From Paenibacillus sp. ACRRX (lineage in GTDB: Bacteria; Bacillota; Bacilli; Paenibacillales; Paenibacillaceae), in NCBI RefSeq assembly GCF_022346885.1, contig NZ_JAKRNK010000003.1, positions 62,001 through 126,000 on the forward strand: a stretch of DNA of 64,000 nt. Direction: 5' to 3'. The translations under genes were made by a program, and so were the position numbers. A model generated the notes under the pieces. It was not told where the DNA came from, did no database searches, and saw only the letters and a list, made by a program, of their open reading frames with translations. This document shows positions 9,476 to 19,844 of this stretch, piece after piece (the first letter of the stretch is position 1; each line of letters opens with the position of its first letter).

Positions 9476-10681
9476 CTACACTGTCACCGATGCTGCCTGT
9501 AAAATAGGCTGAAGTATGCTTATCGCTTCCTCAATCTCTTCTTTGGTTACAAGCAGATTAGGCAGCAGACGAATGACGTTAGGTCCTGCAGAGACAAACA
9601 GCAAGCCTGCTTGCTGAGCCTCCGCCAGCATCCCTTGCACAGGAATGTGGCATTCAATACCGATAAGCAGTCCTATACCACGAATCTCTTTGACAATTGG
9701 CAAAGAGCCGATCTTATCGTGCAGCTGTGCCATGAGATACGTTCCAGTATCAGCCACGCGAGCTGCTATTTGCTCGCTGATATGTGTTTCGAGCGTTCCG
9801 ATTACAGCAGACATCGACAATGGTGTGCCACCGAAGGTTGAAGCATGGCTTCCTGGTCCAAAAGCTTCTCGCAAATATCCCTTGGCAAGCATCGCCCCCA
9901 CTGGGAAGCCGCTTCCCAGTCCTTTTGCCAAAGTGAAAATATCAGGCTGCAGGCCATAATGCTCGTGCGCGAACATCCGCCCTGTCCGCCCCATTCCTGT
10001 CTGCACTTCATCAATGATCAGCAGCAGACCCTGCTCCTTGCACAGCGCCTCAACCTCCGCTGCAAATTCAGGCTGCAGCAAGTTAATTCCGCCCTCCGCT
10101 TGGACGATTTCCAACATGATAGCCCCTGTCTTATCGCTAATTGCACCACGAAGTGCTTCAATATCATTCAGCGGTACATAGCTAAAGCCCTCAGGTAATG
10201 GCGCAAATCCATCCTTGACCTTATCCTGCCCCGTTGCAGTCAAGGTTGCGAGTGTCCGACCATGGAACGATTGGTGAAACGTGATAATCTCATACCGTCC
10301 CGTGCCAGCTATATTTTGTTGGTAACGACGAGCTAGCTTAATCGCCGCTTCATTGGCCTCTGCGCCGCTGTTGCAGAAAAAGACAGCATCCGCACAGCTG
10401 TGCTTCACCAGCAATGCCGCAGCCTCTTCCTGCTGAGGAATATGAAACAGGTTCGATACATGCCACAACGTATCCAGTTGTGCTACGATCTTCGCCTTTA
10501 CTTGCGCTGGTGCATGCCCTAGATTCGTCACGGCCAAGCCACTCATAAAGTCCAAATAACATTTTCCAGTGTCATCCCATAAACGGCTGCCCTCACCCTT
10601 GACCAAAGCGATCGGATAACGTGCATACGTCGGAAACAGCGCACTTTCTTCGGCTGCTGTATAGTTAATTGAAGTTGACAT
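9476..10681 (-). CDS. argD: Acetylornithine aminotransferase
   Basis: A 401-aa PLP enzyme of aminotransferase class III, converting N-acetylglutamate semialdehyde to N-acetylornithine. The PLP lysine is in TLAKGLGSGFPVGAM, and the upstream IIDEVQTGMGRTG holds the cofactor-binding aspartate. The ATG has GGAGATGA upstream. It sits between argB and argF. A 200-base gap separates it from argF; I saw no convincing promoter or terminator there. By sequence alone it could be confused with ornithine aminotransferase, but the operon position settles it. Confidence 0.95.
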   Translation of the reverse strand: MSTSINYTAAEESALFPTYARYPIALVKGEGSRLWDDTGKCYLDFMSGLAVTNLGHAPAQVKAKIVAQLDTLWHVSNLFHIPQQEEAAALLVKHSCADAVFFCNSGAEANEAAIKLARRYQQNIAGTGRYEIITFHQSFHGRTLATLTATGQDKVKDGFAPLPEGFSYVPLNDIEALRGAISDKTGAIMLEIVQAEGGINLLQPEFAAEVEALCKEQGLLLIIDEVQTGMGRTGRMFAHEHYGLQPDIFTLAKGLGSGFPVGAMLAKGYLREAFGPGSHASTFGGTPLSMSAVIGTLETHISEQIAARVADTGTYLMAQLHDKIGSLPIVKEIRGIGLLIGIECHIPVQGMLAEAQQAGLLFVSAGPNVIRLLPNLLVTKEEIEEAISILQPILQAASVTV

Positions 10682-10796
10682 TATGATTCATCTCCATTCA
10701 TCATCTATCATCGCTTTACATGCTGCCCTTAGCGGCATTACTTCCTTTAAGCCTCACATCAAGTACATAAGTTCTTAAAATGGATTCACTTCAATC

Positions 10797-11615
10797 TCAT
10801 CGTCGTGAACTCGCCGTATGTACGGTTGCGCGTACAATACGAGTACCGATCGCTTCACCTGCTGCAAGCCGCTTCAACACATTCGGCTCAGAACCTTGTG
10901 CGATAACAACCTCCGATACACCACCATCCAAGCACTTCATTGCAGCTCGTACCTTTGGAATCATACCACCGTAAATGTCACCGCCTGTAATCATTGCTTC
11001 AATCTGTTCTGTTGACACAACAGGCAGAACAACCTTCTCACCATCTACAACCTTCATAATTCCGGGTACGTCTGTAATAACTAGCAGACGCTCTACTCCC
11101 AGGTGAGCAGCCACTGCACCTGCCGCCGTATCTGCATTAATGTTGTAACGCTGACCCGCTCCATCTATGCCAATCGGAGCGATGACAGGCATATACCCCA
11201 TGTTGAGCACACCTTCGATTAAGCTTGCATCTATACCAACAACATCCCCAACAAATCCAATCTCATCAGCTTGAGCCACTGGTTGCGCCGTAATTAGCTG
11301 CCCATCTGTCCCAGACAATCCGATGGCAGAGGCTCCGACACGGTGAAGGCGACGCACAATCTGTTTGTTCATGCCGCCTGCGAGTACCATTTCAACGACG
11401 TCCAGCACTTCTTCACTTGTCTTGCGAAGTCCGTTGACGAACTCCGTTTCGATACCAAGCTTCTGCAGCGTATCCGAGATTGCAGGCCCACCGCCATGTA
11501 CAATAATCGGCACCGTTCCTTCAAGCTGTATATCCCGCAACTGCTCATAGAAAGAATCCGGCAAGTCAGCCAACGTACTCCCACCGCATTTCATAACAAA
11601 TCGTGCTGCATTCAT
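10797..11615 (-). CDS. argB: Acetylglutamate kinase
   Basis: A 272-aa amino-acid kinase that phosphorylates N-acetylglutamate. The N-terminal FVMKCGGSTL and the glycine-rich VHGGGPAI motifs are present. The ATG is preceded by GGAGGAG. Length is normal for the family. In organisms using the ArgJ cycle, this kinase is often the arginine-inhibited step, but I cannot see from the sequence whether it is feedback-sensitive. It lies between argJ (150-base gap) and argD (115-base gap). Confidence 0.96.
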   Translation of the reverse strand: MNAARFVMKCGGSTLADLPDSFYEQLRDIQLEGTVPIIVHGGGPAISDTLQKLGIETEFVNGLRKTSEEVLDVVEMVLAGGMNKQIVRRLHRVGASAIGLSGTDGQLITAQPVAQADEIGFVGDVVGIDASLIEGVLNMGYMPVIAPIGIDGAGQRYNINADTAAGAVAAHLGVERLLVITDVPGIMKVVDGEKVVLPVVSTEQIEAMITGGDIYGGMIPKVRAAMKCLDGGVSEVVIAQGSEPNVLKRLAAGEAIGTRIVRATVHTASSRR

Positions 11616-11766
11616 CCGTATCTCCTCCTTCTCTTCCAGACTTTATCAACCAACAAGGGTATCCACTGGGGTAAACCAGCTCTCTTTCCACACGTCTGAA
11701 GTTCAAATTTAGTTCTATCCCACAAACTTGTGCGATCTACCTTTTTTTGCATCAATTGCTTTTGCT

Positions 11767-13047
11767 CTAGGTTCGATAAGCTGCATTAATGCGTACATAA
11801 TCGTAAGTCAGGTCACAGCCCCATGCTGTGGCTTTTCCTTCTTCCATATGGAGATTAACGGTGAATACTATCGTATCCTCCTTTAAATATTCAAGCGCCG
11901 CGTCTTCGTCAAATTTCACAGGTGTAGATTCCTGTAACACGGGAATCGATCCCAAATAAATATCAACCGCATCCGTTCGTACCTGCTCGCCTGAGTAACC
12001 TACTGCAGCAATAACACGTCCCCAGTTCGCATCAGCGCCAAATACCGCAGACTTCACGAGGCTTGAGCCTACAATAGACTTTGCGATCTTTTTCGCGGAG
12101 TCGTCGGAAGAAGCTCCCTTTATTCGTACCTCAATCAGCTTGGTCGCCCCTTCTCCATCACGGGCAATTGCCTTCGCCAGCACCGTACAAACATATTTGA
12201 ATGCGGCCTGGTAAGCAGGCCACGCCTCATGCTGCTCCGTTAACGCTTCATGGACCGCGCAGCCGCTTGCCATAGCGAGCAGCATATCGTTAGTGCTCGT
12301 ATCTCCGTCAACCGTGATCATATTAAATGTATCGTTAGTTGTCTGTTTAAGCAGTGCGTGCAGTACTGCGGGCTCAATGTTCGCATCTGTTGTCACAAAC
12401 CCCAGCATCGTTGCCATGTTTGGATGAATCATACCGGACCCTTTTGCTGTTCCGGCAATCGTAACGATCTCACCGTTAATGCGAAGTTGAACGCAAGCTT
12501 CCTTTTTAACCAGATCAGTCGTCAGTATAGCCTGACTGAACTGTTCAGCTCCGTCTCGTGCTGCTGTTAGCTGATCCCCGATGGATGCAATGCCCATCTC
12601 GACGCAATCCATCTTCAGATTCTCGCCAATAACCCCTGTTGAGGCTACCGCTACATAATGGGGTTCAACGCCAATCTGCTCCGCCATAGCGCTGCGCATT
12701 CGGTAGGCATCAGCTTCACCTTGCTTGCCCGTGCACGCGTTGGCATTGCCGCTGTTTACAATGACTGCCTGCAGCCTGCCCACCTCTGCCAGGCTGGCAC
12801 GTGTAACACCAAGCGGTGCCGCTTGGAAGGCGTTCAACGTGTACACAGCAGCTGCAGCAGCCGGCACGTCACAGACGATCGCACCAAGATCATTGCGGGA
12901 CGTCTTCTTTAAGCCGCAATGAAGCCCACCGGCACGGAACCCTGCTGGAGTGGTTACCGAACCGTCAATAATTTGAAACGGCAAACTGTCCATATCCTCT
13001 TCCAGTTCTGTAGTAAAACAACTGGCCGTTGTCGTTTGAATCGTCAT
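11767..13047 (-). CDS. argJ: Glutamate N-acetyltransferase / amino-acid acetyltransferase (ArgJ)
   Basis: A 426-aa protein that recycles the acetyl group from N-acetylornithine to glutamate, giving the economical cyclic arginine pathway. The self-cleavage site is visible in KGSGMIHPNMATML: the chain is cut before the threonine, which becomes the nucleophile of the beta subunit. The start is the second in-frame ATG (MTIQTTTASC), which has GGCGAGG upstream; the first, seven codons earlier, has no ribosome site. No separate argA or argE is present in the cluster, which fits a bifunctional or cycling ArgJ. Confidence 0.95.
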   Translation of the reverse strand: MTIQTTTASCFTTELEEDMDSLPFQIIDGSVTTPAGFRAGGLHCGLKKTSRNDLGAIVCDVPAAAAAVYTLNAFQAAPLGVTRASLAEVGRLQAVIVNSGNANACTGKQGEADAYRMRSAMAEQIGVEPHYVAVASTGVIGENLKMDCVEMGIASIGDQLTAARDGAEQFSQAILTTDLVKKEACVQLRINGEIVTIAGTAKGSGMIHPNMATMLGFVTTDANIEPAVLHALLKQTTNDTFNMITVDGDTSTNDMLLAMASGCAVHEALTEQHEAWPAYQAAFKYVCTVLAKAIARDGEGATKLIEVRIKGASSDDSAKKIAKSIVGSSLVKSAVFGADANWGRVIAAVGYSGEQVRTDAVDIYLGSIPVLQESTPVKFDEDAALEYLKEDTIVFTVNLHMEEGKATAWGCDLTYDYVRINAAYRT

Positions 13048-13099
13048 CAGGCATCCCTCGCCTTTCATTTTTAAATCTGACTCTATTAAAAACAGCTAT

Positions 13100-14152
13100 T
13101 TATGGGTATACTGGAGCATAGAACAAGCCTGTCGTTTCATCCCAGCCCATCATTAAGTTCAGGTTCTGTATCGCTTGACCAGCTGCGCCTTTTACCACAT
13201 TATCAATGACCGATACAATGGTCACACGCTGTGTTCGTTCATCTACCGCAAAGCCGATATCGCAGAAGTTGGAGCCGTACACTTCCTTAGTAGCTGGCCA
13301 CTGGCCGGCAGGACGAACTCTTACAAACTGACGCCCCTCATACAGCTCACTATACAATTGAACAAAATCACGATTCGTATATCTTCCATTCAGCTTGGCA
13401 TACATCGTACACATAATGCCGCGTGTCATAGGTGTCAAATGCGGCGTGAATGTAACCGTTACAGGCTTGCCATAAATATTCGTCAGCACCTGTTCGATCT
13501 CTGGTGTATGCTGGTGTGTATTTATCTTGTAAGCCTTAAAGTTCTCATTAATCTCCGAGTAGTGCACCGTTAGACTTGTGCCTCTGCCTGCACCGGAGAT
13601 ACCTGATTTTGCATCGATGATGATCGAATCGGGCTCCAGCCAATTGGCTTGCAGCGCGGGTGTCAAGCCGAGCAATGCTGCTGTTGCATAACAACCTGGA
13701 TTAGAAATGAAGGACTTGCCCCGGACCTCTTCACCGTACCACTCGCACAGTCCATACACTGCTTGCTCCAGCGTGTCGACATCAACGGCTTCATGCTTAT
13801 ACCATTTCTCGTATTCCGCACTATTCTTCAACCGAAAATCGCCAGACAAGTCGATTACTTTCAAGCCAGCTTGCAGCAGTTGCGGTACTAACTTGGCACT
13901 TACTCCTGTAGGTGTTGCAGTAAAGACAACATCTGCTTTCTGCCTCATAAGTTCTATATCAACGCCATCCAATGTATTACACATGATCTGATTCAAGTGC
14001 GGATACCCGTCTGCCAAAGCCGTTCCAGAGCTCGAGGCCGAAATAACAGACGTGATCTCCACTAATGGATGATGTAACAGAAATCGTATTAATTCAACGC
14101 CGCCATACCCGGTTGACCCTACAATAGCAACTTTTAAACGTGCTTGTGACAT
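13100..14152 (-). CDS. argC: N-acetyl-gamma-glutamyl-phosphate reductase
   Basis: A 350-aa NADPH-dependent reductase, the third step of arginine synthesis. The nucleotide-binding GSTGYGGVEL is at the N-terminus and the catalytic cysteine is in SNPGCYAT. The ATG has AAGGAG nine bases upstream. It is the first gene of the argC-J-B-D-F-G-H cluster and is preceded by a strong sigma-A promoter overlapped by an ARG-box-like operator, so the cluster is probably repressed by an ArgR/AhrC regulator with arginine as co-repressor. Confidence 0.97.
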   Translation of the reverse strand: MSQARLKVAIVGSTGYGGVELIRFLLHHPLVEITSVISASSSGTALADGYPHLNQIMCNTLDGVDIELMRQKADVVFTATPTGVSAKLVPQLLQAGLKVIDLSGDFRLKNSAEYEKWYKHEAVDVDTLEQAVYGLCEWYGEEVRGKSFISNPGCYATAALLGLTPALQANWLEPDSIIIDAKSGISGAGRGTSLTVHYSEINENFKAYKINTHQHTPEIEQVLTNIYGKPVTVTFTPHLTPMTRGIMCTMYAKLNGRYTNRDFVQLYSELYEGRQFVRVRPAGQWPATKEVYGSNFCDIGFAVDERTQRVTIVSVIDNVVKGAAGQAIQNLNLMMGWDETTGLFYAPVYP

Positions 14153-14230
14153 GTAACCTAATCTCCTTCACAATCAAATAAAAGACTGATGTTCACTAAC
14201 GTCCGATCCATCTATAGGCAATCGTTACCT

Positions 14231-14277
14231 GATGAATAAATATGTATCATTATACGACTCTATTTATAATAATACAA
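14231..14277 (-). promoter_or_regulatory. Sigma-A promoter with overlapping ARG-box-like operator for the arg cluster
   Basis: On the minus strand, -35 TTGTAT (14277-14272), a 17-base spacer and -10 TATAAT (14254-14249) form a near-ideal sigma-A promoter. Just downstream, 14231-14248 reads GATACATATTTATTCATC, close to the AT-rich half-palindrome bound by ArgR/AhrC. The operator would cover the transcription start, the usual position for repression. The promoter is seen directly; the regulator is inferred. Confidence 0.75.
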
Positions 14278-14283
14278 CACCTT

Positions 14284-14335
14284 TACCAAAAAAATATCCG
14301 CACTGCAGCTTTATAAAAAGCAGCAATGCGGATAT
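14284..14335 (-). terminator. Rho-independent terminator after the YitT-family gene
   Basis: Stem ATATCCGCA (14294-14302) pairs with TGCGGATAT (14327-14335). On the minus strand it is followed by seven T residues. It separates the upstream YitT-family transcript from the argC promoter. Confidence 0.85.
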
Positions 14336-14539
14336 TAATCGTGCCCTACTATTATTCATGAATTTATGCATAAGCTTGTATAACTAAATTGCATAAGAGG
14401 AATGAGTACTACCTCACACAGCGTTGTGCCAACTAGGAGCTGAATGCTTTCAGCTGCAAATTTTACGGGTGTGATTCGTCAACAATAAGCTTCCTACATA
14501 AGGATTGACATCGTAGTCTATATTCAACTTATCAACTAA

Positions 14540-15433
14540 TTAAGAATGTATTTTGAATCCCTCACCCAGAACTTCGTTCGTATCACTTATAATAACAAAA
14601 GCATGTGAGTCCACTGCTCGGACGATATTTTTAAGCTTAACAATCTCAGTTTGCCCGACTACGACCATTAGCACGAGACGACGGTCACCCGTATATCCAC
14701 CTTCGCCATGAAGCTTGGTGAGACCACGATCCAGGTCGTTCAGAACGGCCTCACACATCTCCTCCGTCTTCTCCGTAATAATAAAGGCTACTTTTGTATA
14801 ACCAAATCCTATCTGTACGACGTCCAATGTCTTACTCATGACAAATAAGCCGATTAGGGCATACATCGCATCTTCAAACGATAACAACACACCTGCGAGC
14901 AAAATGACCACGCCATCGCATATGGCAACGGCTAGCGGAAGGCCGATCCCAAGAAAGGTATGAATCAATTGAGCCGTAATCGCATTCCCACCTGTAGACC
15001 CTCTGCCCCGAAAAACGATACCAAGTCCAAGTCCAATACCAATTCCGCCAAATATTGCGGCAAGCAGCGGATTATGTGTACCTGCAGGAAGACCAGACGT
15101 AAGGTATACAAAGGATGGCAGTGCAATAGAACCAACTAACGTGCGGATGCCGTATCGCTTTCCTAACAGAGAAACGCCAAGAATGAATAACGGAATATTA
15201 AATGCATATTGTGTAATGGCCGGTTTCCAGCCCAGCACGTCCTCCAGAACGATAGACAGACCCGAAATCCCTCCGGAAGCAATTTTGTTCGGTAGCTGAA
15301 GCATGTTAAACGTAATTGCCATAATAAAGGCACCAATCAGTATTAGAGCGTACTCCAGCACGGTTCGTGCCGGATGGCTAGATGGCAGCAGCGGGCCACG
15401 CCGCGGCTTTTTGGTAAGGGATGGGGATGACAT
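14540..15433 (-). CDS. YitT-family membrane protein (DUF161 + DUF2179)
   Basis: A 297-aa integral membrane protein. The first two thirds hold about five or six hydrophobic helices typical of the YitT/DUF161 family; the last 80 or so residues form the cytoplasmic DUF2179 domain (GFGYTKVAFIITEKTEEM onward). The substrate or function is not established. B. subtilis carries its YitT-family gene yvjA in the same neighbourhood as ctpB, ftsX, ftsE and prfB, so this is probably the positional counterpart. The ATG is preceded by AAGGAGAG. It is flanked by terminators, so it is likely a single-gene transcript. Confidence 0.88.
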   Translation of the reverse strand: MSSPSLTKKPRRGPLLPSSHPARTVLEYALILIGAFIMAITFNMLQLPNKIASGGISGLSIVLEDVLGWKPAITQYAFNIPLFILGVSLLGKRYGIRTLVGSIALPSFVYLTSGLPAGTHNPLLAAIFGGIGIGLGLGIVFRGRGSTGGNAITAQLIHTFLGIGLPLAVAICDGVVILLAGVLLSFEDAMYALIGLFVMSKTLDVVQIGFGYTKVAFIITEKTEEMCEAVLNDLDRGLTKLHGEGGYTGDRRLVLMVVVGQTEIVKLKNIVRAVDSHAFVIISDTNEVLGEGFKIHS

Positions 15434-15671
15434 GTAATCTCTCCTTTTCAGTTCTCACTCACAGCAGTATGGTTATATATTAAAAAAATAGGCTTAGGCT
15501 TATAAAATAGACAGATTGGATTGTGTTGCACGTTGATCAACGTAAATAGCAGCTGAGAAATTTGCTGATGCTCTCTCATGCTGACCAGTTCCTAACTTCC
15601 CGCAACTGCCCCTTAGTATACGCAACGCCTGCATACACATACTCTGTTCAGGCACAGCGTTCAAGTATAGC

Positions 15672-15704
15672 AAAAAACCTGCCCCGACAACGTCGGCGCA
15701 GGTT
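15672..15704 (-). terminator. Terminator after prfB
   Basis: AACCTGCCCCGAC (15676-15688) pairs with GTCGGCGCAGGTT (15692-15704) around a 3-base loop, with one mismatch, and is followed on the minus strand by a T run (TTTTTT). It ends the prfB transcript. Confidence 0.88.
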
Positions 15705-15723
15705 CATCATTCAATCCCCATAT

Positions 15724-16840
15724 TTATTGTTCTGCAGGTTGTTGAATGCGCGATCTTAAGTACGATTCAATGAACTCATCGAGGTCCCCGTCCATGACGG
15801 CACCGACGTTGCCGGTTTCCACCGACGTGCGGTGGTCTTTGACCATACTATATGGATGGAACACGTAGGAACGAATCTGGCTGCCCCATGCGATTTCCAT
15901 CTGCTCACCACGAATTTCCGCCAAGTGCTTGGCTTGTTCTTCGATCTTCTTCTCTACGAGCTTGGATCGAAGCAGCGTCATTGCCCGTTCACGGTTTTTG
16001 ATCTGGGAGCGCTCTGTCTGGCATGTCACAACTACTCCACTCGGAAGATGGGTAATCCGGACGGCAGAATCCGTCGTATTGATATGCTGACCACCTGCAC
16101 CACTCGCACGGTACGTATCAATCTTCAAGTCCTCAGTTCTGATCTCAACAGCGCTGTCGTCATTAATCTCCGGTACGACATCACACGATACAAACGAGGT
16201 ATGCCGGCGGCCAGAAGAGTCGAATGGCGAAATGCGCACTAAGCGGTGCACGCCCTTCTCTGCCTTGAGATAACCATAGGCGTTGTAGCCCTTAATCAAT
16301 AAGGTCACACTCTTAATACCCGCTTCATCACCTGGTAAATAGTCAAGAACCTCAACCTTAAAGCCTCGCTTTTCTGCCCATCGTGTATACATACGCAGCA
16401 GCATTTGGCCCCAGTCTTGAGACTCCGTACCACCAGCTCCCGGGTGCAGTTCCAGAATCGCATTGTATTTATCGTATTCTTCACTAAGAAGCAGTTGGAG
16501 TTCAAACTTCTCTACCTTGGCAAACAACTGCTTGATACTTTCCTCTATTTCACCAGCCAAGCCCTCGTCGTCTTCTTCCTCTGCAAGCTCCATCATCATC
16601 TCGATATCTTCCTGCTCTTGGAAAAGAACTTGATACTGGTCTACACTGCCTTTGACAGCATTCATTTCTGATATGAACGCCTGAGCGCGCTCATTATCGT
16701 CCCAGAAGTCTGGTGCAGCCATTTTCACTTCAAAATCTGCTATGAGTTCAAGCTTGAGGTCTAAGTCAAAGAGACCCCCTAAGATTTAATAATTTAGCTG
16801 CGAGCTCACGCAGCTGATGTCGAACGCTTGCATCGATCAT
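15724..16840 (-). CDS. prfB: Peptide chain release factor 2, with programmed +1 frameshift
   Basis: A 371-aa release factor, read at UAA and UGA. The gene is in two frames. A 24-codon first frame starts at the ATG 16840-16838 ([16 protein letters not shown]...) and ends CTT TGA; one base is skipped at the TGA (16768-16766) and reading goes on as [13 protein letters not shown] into the main frame. The site CTTTGAC (16771-16765) is preceded by AGGGGG, the internal Shine-Dalgarno that promotes shifting. The GGQ catalytic motif is in [12 protein letters not shown]. Low RF2 makes ribosomes pause at the UGA and shift, so the gene controls itself. A gene caller would start it too late, at about 16728. 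Confidence 0.97.
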
Positions 16841-16928
16841 CGTCAGTCACCTCTGTATCCATGATGATTGGCCTTTATCCGGGATGACAGATTACTCTGG
16901 CTGTACCGAATAAAGGCGAATAGCACTG

Positions 16929-16960
16929 AACAACGGGCGCCGATTCGGGCGCCCGTTGTT
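16929..16960 (-). terminator. Strong hairpin after secA
   Basis: A perfect 13-bp stem: AACAACGGGCGCC (16929-16941) with GGCGCCCGTTGTT (16948-16960), six-base loop. It lies between secA and prfB. The T tract is weak in both directions, so it may terminate poorly or protect the secA mRNA end. Confidence 0.65.
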
Positions 16961-17024
16961 CTATCGTATGCACGGCACACTTCCTACGCGCTGGCACGTG
17001 CCTATATCACGTGTCGTGACGCGA

Positions 17025-19529
17025 TTACTGCTTGCCGTGGCATTGCTTATACTTCTTGCCACTGCCGCATGGACAAGGATCGTTACGGCCGATCGTGTCG
17101 TCCTTAGTTACTGGACGTTTTACGGCAGGCTCTGCATTAGTCGACATCTTGCTCTCCTCGACAACTGCCTGACGTTCCACGTTCTGCTCTACTTGAGCTT
17201 TCATGATGTAAGTGGATACCTCTTCTTGAATAGATGCAATCATGCTATTAAACATCTCATATCCTTCGAATTGGTATTCACGAAGTGGATCGGTACCGCC
17301 GTACGCACGAAGGTGGATACCTTGGCGAAGGTGATCCATCGCGTCGATATGATCCATCCACTTGGAGTCTACAGCGCGTAATACGATAACCTTCTCAAAT
17401 TCGCGCACGAGCTCTTCGCCCATCGCTTGCTCGCGTTCAATATATTTATCCATAACTTTATTAAATAAGAACTCTTTAAGCTCTTCTTGCTCTTTGCCCC
17501 ACAGATCATCTCTTGTTAGCGTGCCCTCTTCCAGGAAGTGGCGCTGCATATAAGTGATAACCTCTTCGTATTCCCAGTTCTCTGGCACTTCTTCCTCACT
17601 GCAATGAGCATCTACGATCCGATCAATACAAGGCTTCAGCATATCCATAACGATTTGGCGGATGTTATCTGACTCCAACACTTCACGGCGCTGGCGATAA
17701 ATAATCTCACGCTGTTGATTCATCACGTCGTCATATTGAAGAACCACTTTACGAAGATCGAAGTTGTTGCCTTCAACACGCTTCTGGGCTGATTCTACTG
17801 CACGTGTGATCAGCTTGGATTCGATTGGGGAATCCTCATCAAAGCCAAGGCGCTCCATCATGCCCAACACGTTGTCTGCTCCAAAACGGCGCATCAGCTC
17901 ATCTTCCAGTGATAAATAGAACTGAGAGGAACCTGGGTCGCCCTGACGGCCTGCACGACCACGAAGCTGGTTATCGATACGACGGCTCTCATGTCGCTCA
18001 GTACCGATAATATGAAGGCCGCCAACTGTAGGCACGCCTTCTCCAAGCAAAATGTCTGTACCACGACCAGCCATGTTGGTTGCGATCGTTACAGAGCCTG
18101 GTTGGCCCGCACGTGAAATAATTTCCGCTTCCTCCGCATGGAACTTGGCATTAAGCACTTTATGTTGGATGCCTTTCTTGTGAAGCATATCCGAAAGGCG
18201 TTCTGAATTCTCAATGGATACCGTACCTACAAGAATCGGCTGATTCTTCTTATGACGCTCTACGATCTCATCAACCGCAGCGCGGAACTTACCATTCACC
18301 GTCTTATAGACGACATCCGGCATATCTTTACGCTGATTCGGCTTGTTCGTTGGAATTTGCAACACTTCAAGACCATAAATACTCTTGAACTCTTCTTCCT
18401 CTGTCTTCGCCGTACCTGTCATACCAGCCAACTTGCGATACATACGGAAGTAGTTCTGGAACGTAATCGTTGCGAGCGTCATGCTCTCGTTCTGAACTTC
18501 CAGTCCTTCCTTCGCTTCGATTGCCTGATGCAGACCATCGCTATAACGGCGGCCAGCCATCATACGACCTGTAAATTCGTCGACGATTACAACTTCACCG
18601 TCATTAACGACATAATCTACGTCTAGTCGCATAATAATATGCGCACGCAAAGCTTGCTGCACATGGTGATTCAACGTAACGTTCTTCACGTCAAACAAGT
18701 TCTCTACGCTAAATGCCTTCTCAGCCTTCGCCACACCCGCTTCGGACAAGGCTACTTGGCGAGTCTTCACGTCTACTGTGTAATCATCCTCGCTCAATCG
18801 GTTAATAAAGCGGTCTGCGGTAAAGTACATATCGGTAGACTTAGCAGCTTGACCGGAAATGATTAACGGTGTACGCGCTTCGTCAACGAGAATAGAGTCC
18901 ACTTCATCGATGATTGCATAAGACAGCGGGCGCTGAACCATTTGTTCTTTATATAGCACCATATTGTCTCGTAGGTAATCAAAGCCGAACTCATTGTTTG
19001 TACCATATGTGATATCTGCTGCATAAGCTTCTTGCTTCATGTCTGGGTCCATGCCGTTCAAGTTAAGACCGACAGTCATACCCAAGAAATTGTAGATCTG
19101 CCCCATCTCTTCACTGTCACGTGTTGCCAAATAATCATTGACTGTAACCACGTGGACACCTTTGCCTGCAAGCGCATTTAAATAGACCGACAGGGTTCCG
19201 ACAAGCGTCTTACCTTCCCCGGTCTTCATCTCTGCAATCTTGCCTTCGTGAAGCACCATACCCCCAAGCAACTGAACGTCATAATGACGCTTACCAAGCA
19301 CTCGCTTGGATGCTTCGCGTACAGTAGCAAATGCTTCAGGCAGCAACTGTTCCAACGTATCGCCCTTCTCCAGACGAGCGCGGAATTCATCCGTCTTGGC
19401 GCGAAGCTGTTCATCCGAAAGTTTCTCGAAATCCGGCTCCATGCCATTGATAACCTCTACTGTTTTCATTAAACGCTTCACTTCGCGTTCATTGGTATCA
19501 CCGAAAATTTTCTTTACAAGTCCTAGCAT
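17025..19529 (-). CDS. secA: Preprotein translocase motor ATPase SecA
   Basis: An 834-aa motor that drives proteins through SecYEG. Walker A is in [10 protein letters not shown], the DEAD-like box is [16 protein letters not shown], and the C-terminus carries the zinc-binding [15 protein letters not shown] tail that contacts SecB or ribosomes. The length is typical of Bacillales. It is placed between hpf and prfB exactly as in B. subtilis. The many signal-peptide proteins in this window are its likely substrates. I see no second accessory secA. Confidence 0.98.
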   Translation of the reverse strand: MLGLVKKIFGDTNEREVKRLMKTVEVINGMEPDFEKLSDEQLRAKTDEFRARLEKGDTLEQLLPEAFATVREASKRVLGKRHYDVQLLGGMVLHEGKIAEMKTGEGKTLVGTLSVYLNALAGKGVHVVTVNDYLATRDSEEMGQIYNFLGMTVGLNLNGMDPDMKQEAYAADITYGTNNEFGFDYLRDNMVLYKEQMVQRPLSYAIIDEVDSILVDEARTPLIISGQAAKSTDMYFTADRFINRLSEDDYTVDVKTRQVALSEAGVAKAEKAFSVENLFDVKNVTLNHHVQQALRAHIIMRLDVDYVVNDGEVVIVDEFTGRMMAGRRYSDGLHQAIEAKEGLEVQNESMTLATITFQNYFRMYRKLAGMTGTAKTEEEEFKSIYGLEVLQIPTNKPNQRKDMPDVVYKTVNGKFRAAVDEIVERHKKNQPILVGTVSIENSERLSDMLHKKGIQHKVLNAKFHAEEAEIISRAGQPGSVTIATNMAGRGTDILLGEGVPTVGGLHIIGTERHESRRIDNQLRGRAGRQGDPGSSQFYLSLEDELMRRFGADNVLGMMERLGFDEDSPIESKLITRAVESAQKRVEGNNFDLRKVVLQYDDVMNQQREIIYRQRREVLESDNIRQIVMDMLKPCIDRIVDAHCSEEEVPENWEYEEVITYMQRHFLEEGTLTRDDLWGKEQEELKEFLFNKVMDKYIEREQAMGEELVREFEKVIVLRAVDSKWMDHIDAMDHLRQGIHLRAYGGTDPLREYQFEGYEMFNSMIASIQEEVSTYIMKAQVEQNVERQAVVEESKMSTNAEPAVKRPVTKDDTIGRNDPCPCGSGKKYKQCHGKQ

Positions 19530-19844
19530 GGTTAACCCCTTTCATGCAAATCAGATCATTTATTGTCTATAGCCACATCTTGCTCGTGCGGTCTTCAGAA
19601 AAAGAACCTGTCCGTTGACTCGTTTTGCAATAAATTGTAACAGTTTCAAAGAGGAGTCGCAACCGTTATGGTCACTATCCTCCGTATATACAGCAATCTA
19701 TACTCTATTATACGTTAAAAGAGCCTATTCCGTTGTGGAAATAGGCTCAGTTCATTACTGGTATGATATGCAGGCTCTGTTAGAGGTTAACTAATAAGGA
19801 AACATCTTGTTCCTATTACCCCTGTCCAGCAGGCTGCATTGTGC
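19530..19844. other. Intergenic region between secA and hpf
   Basis: It holds the hpf terminator (19717-19748) and presumably the secA promoter. I found no convincing gene or riboswitch in the remaining sequence. Confidence 0.5.
19717..19748 (-). terminator. Terminator after hpf
   Basis: GAGCCTATT (19721-19729) pairs with AATAGGCTC (19740-19748), followed by TTTTAA on the minus strand. Confidence 0.8.
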
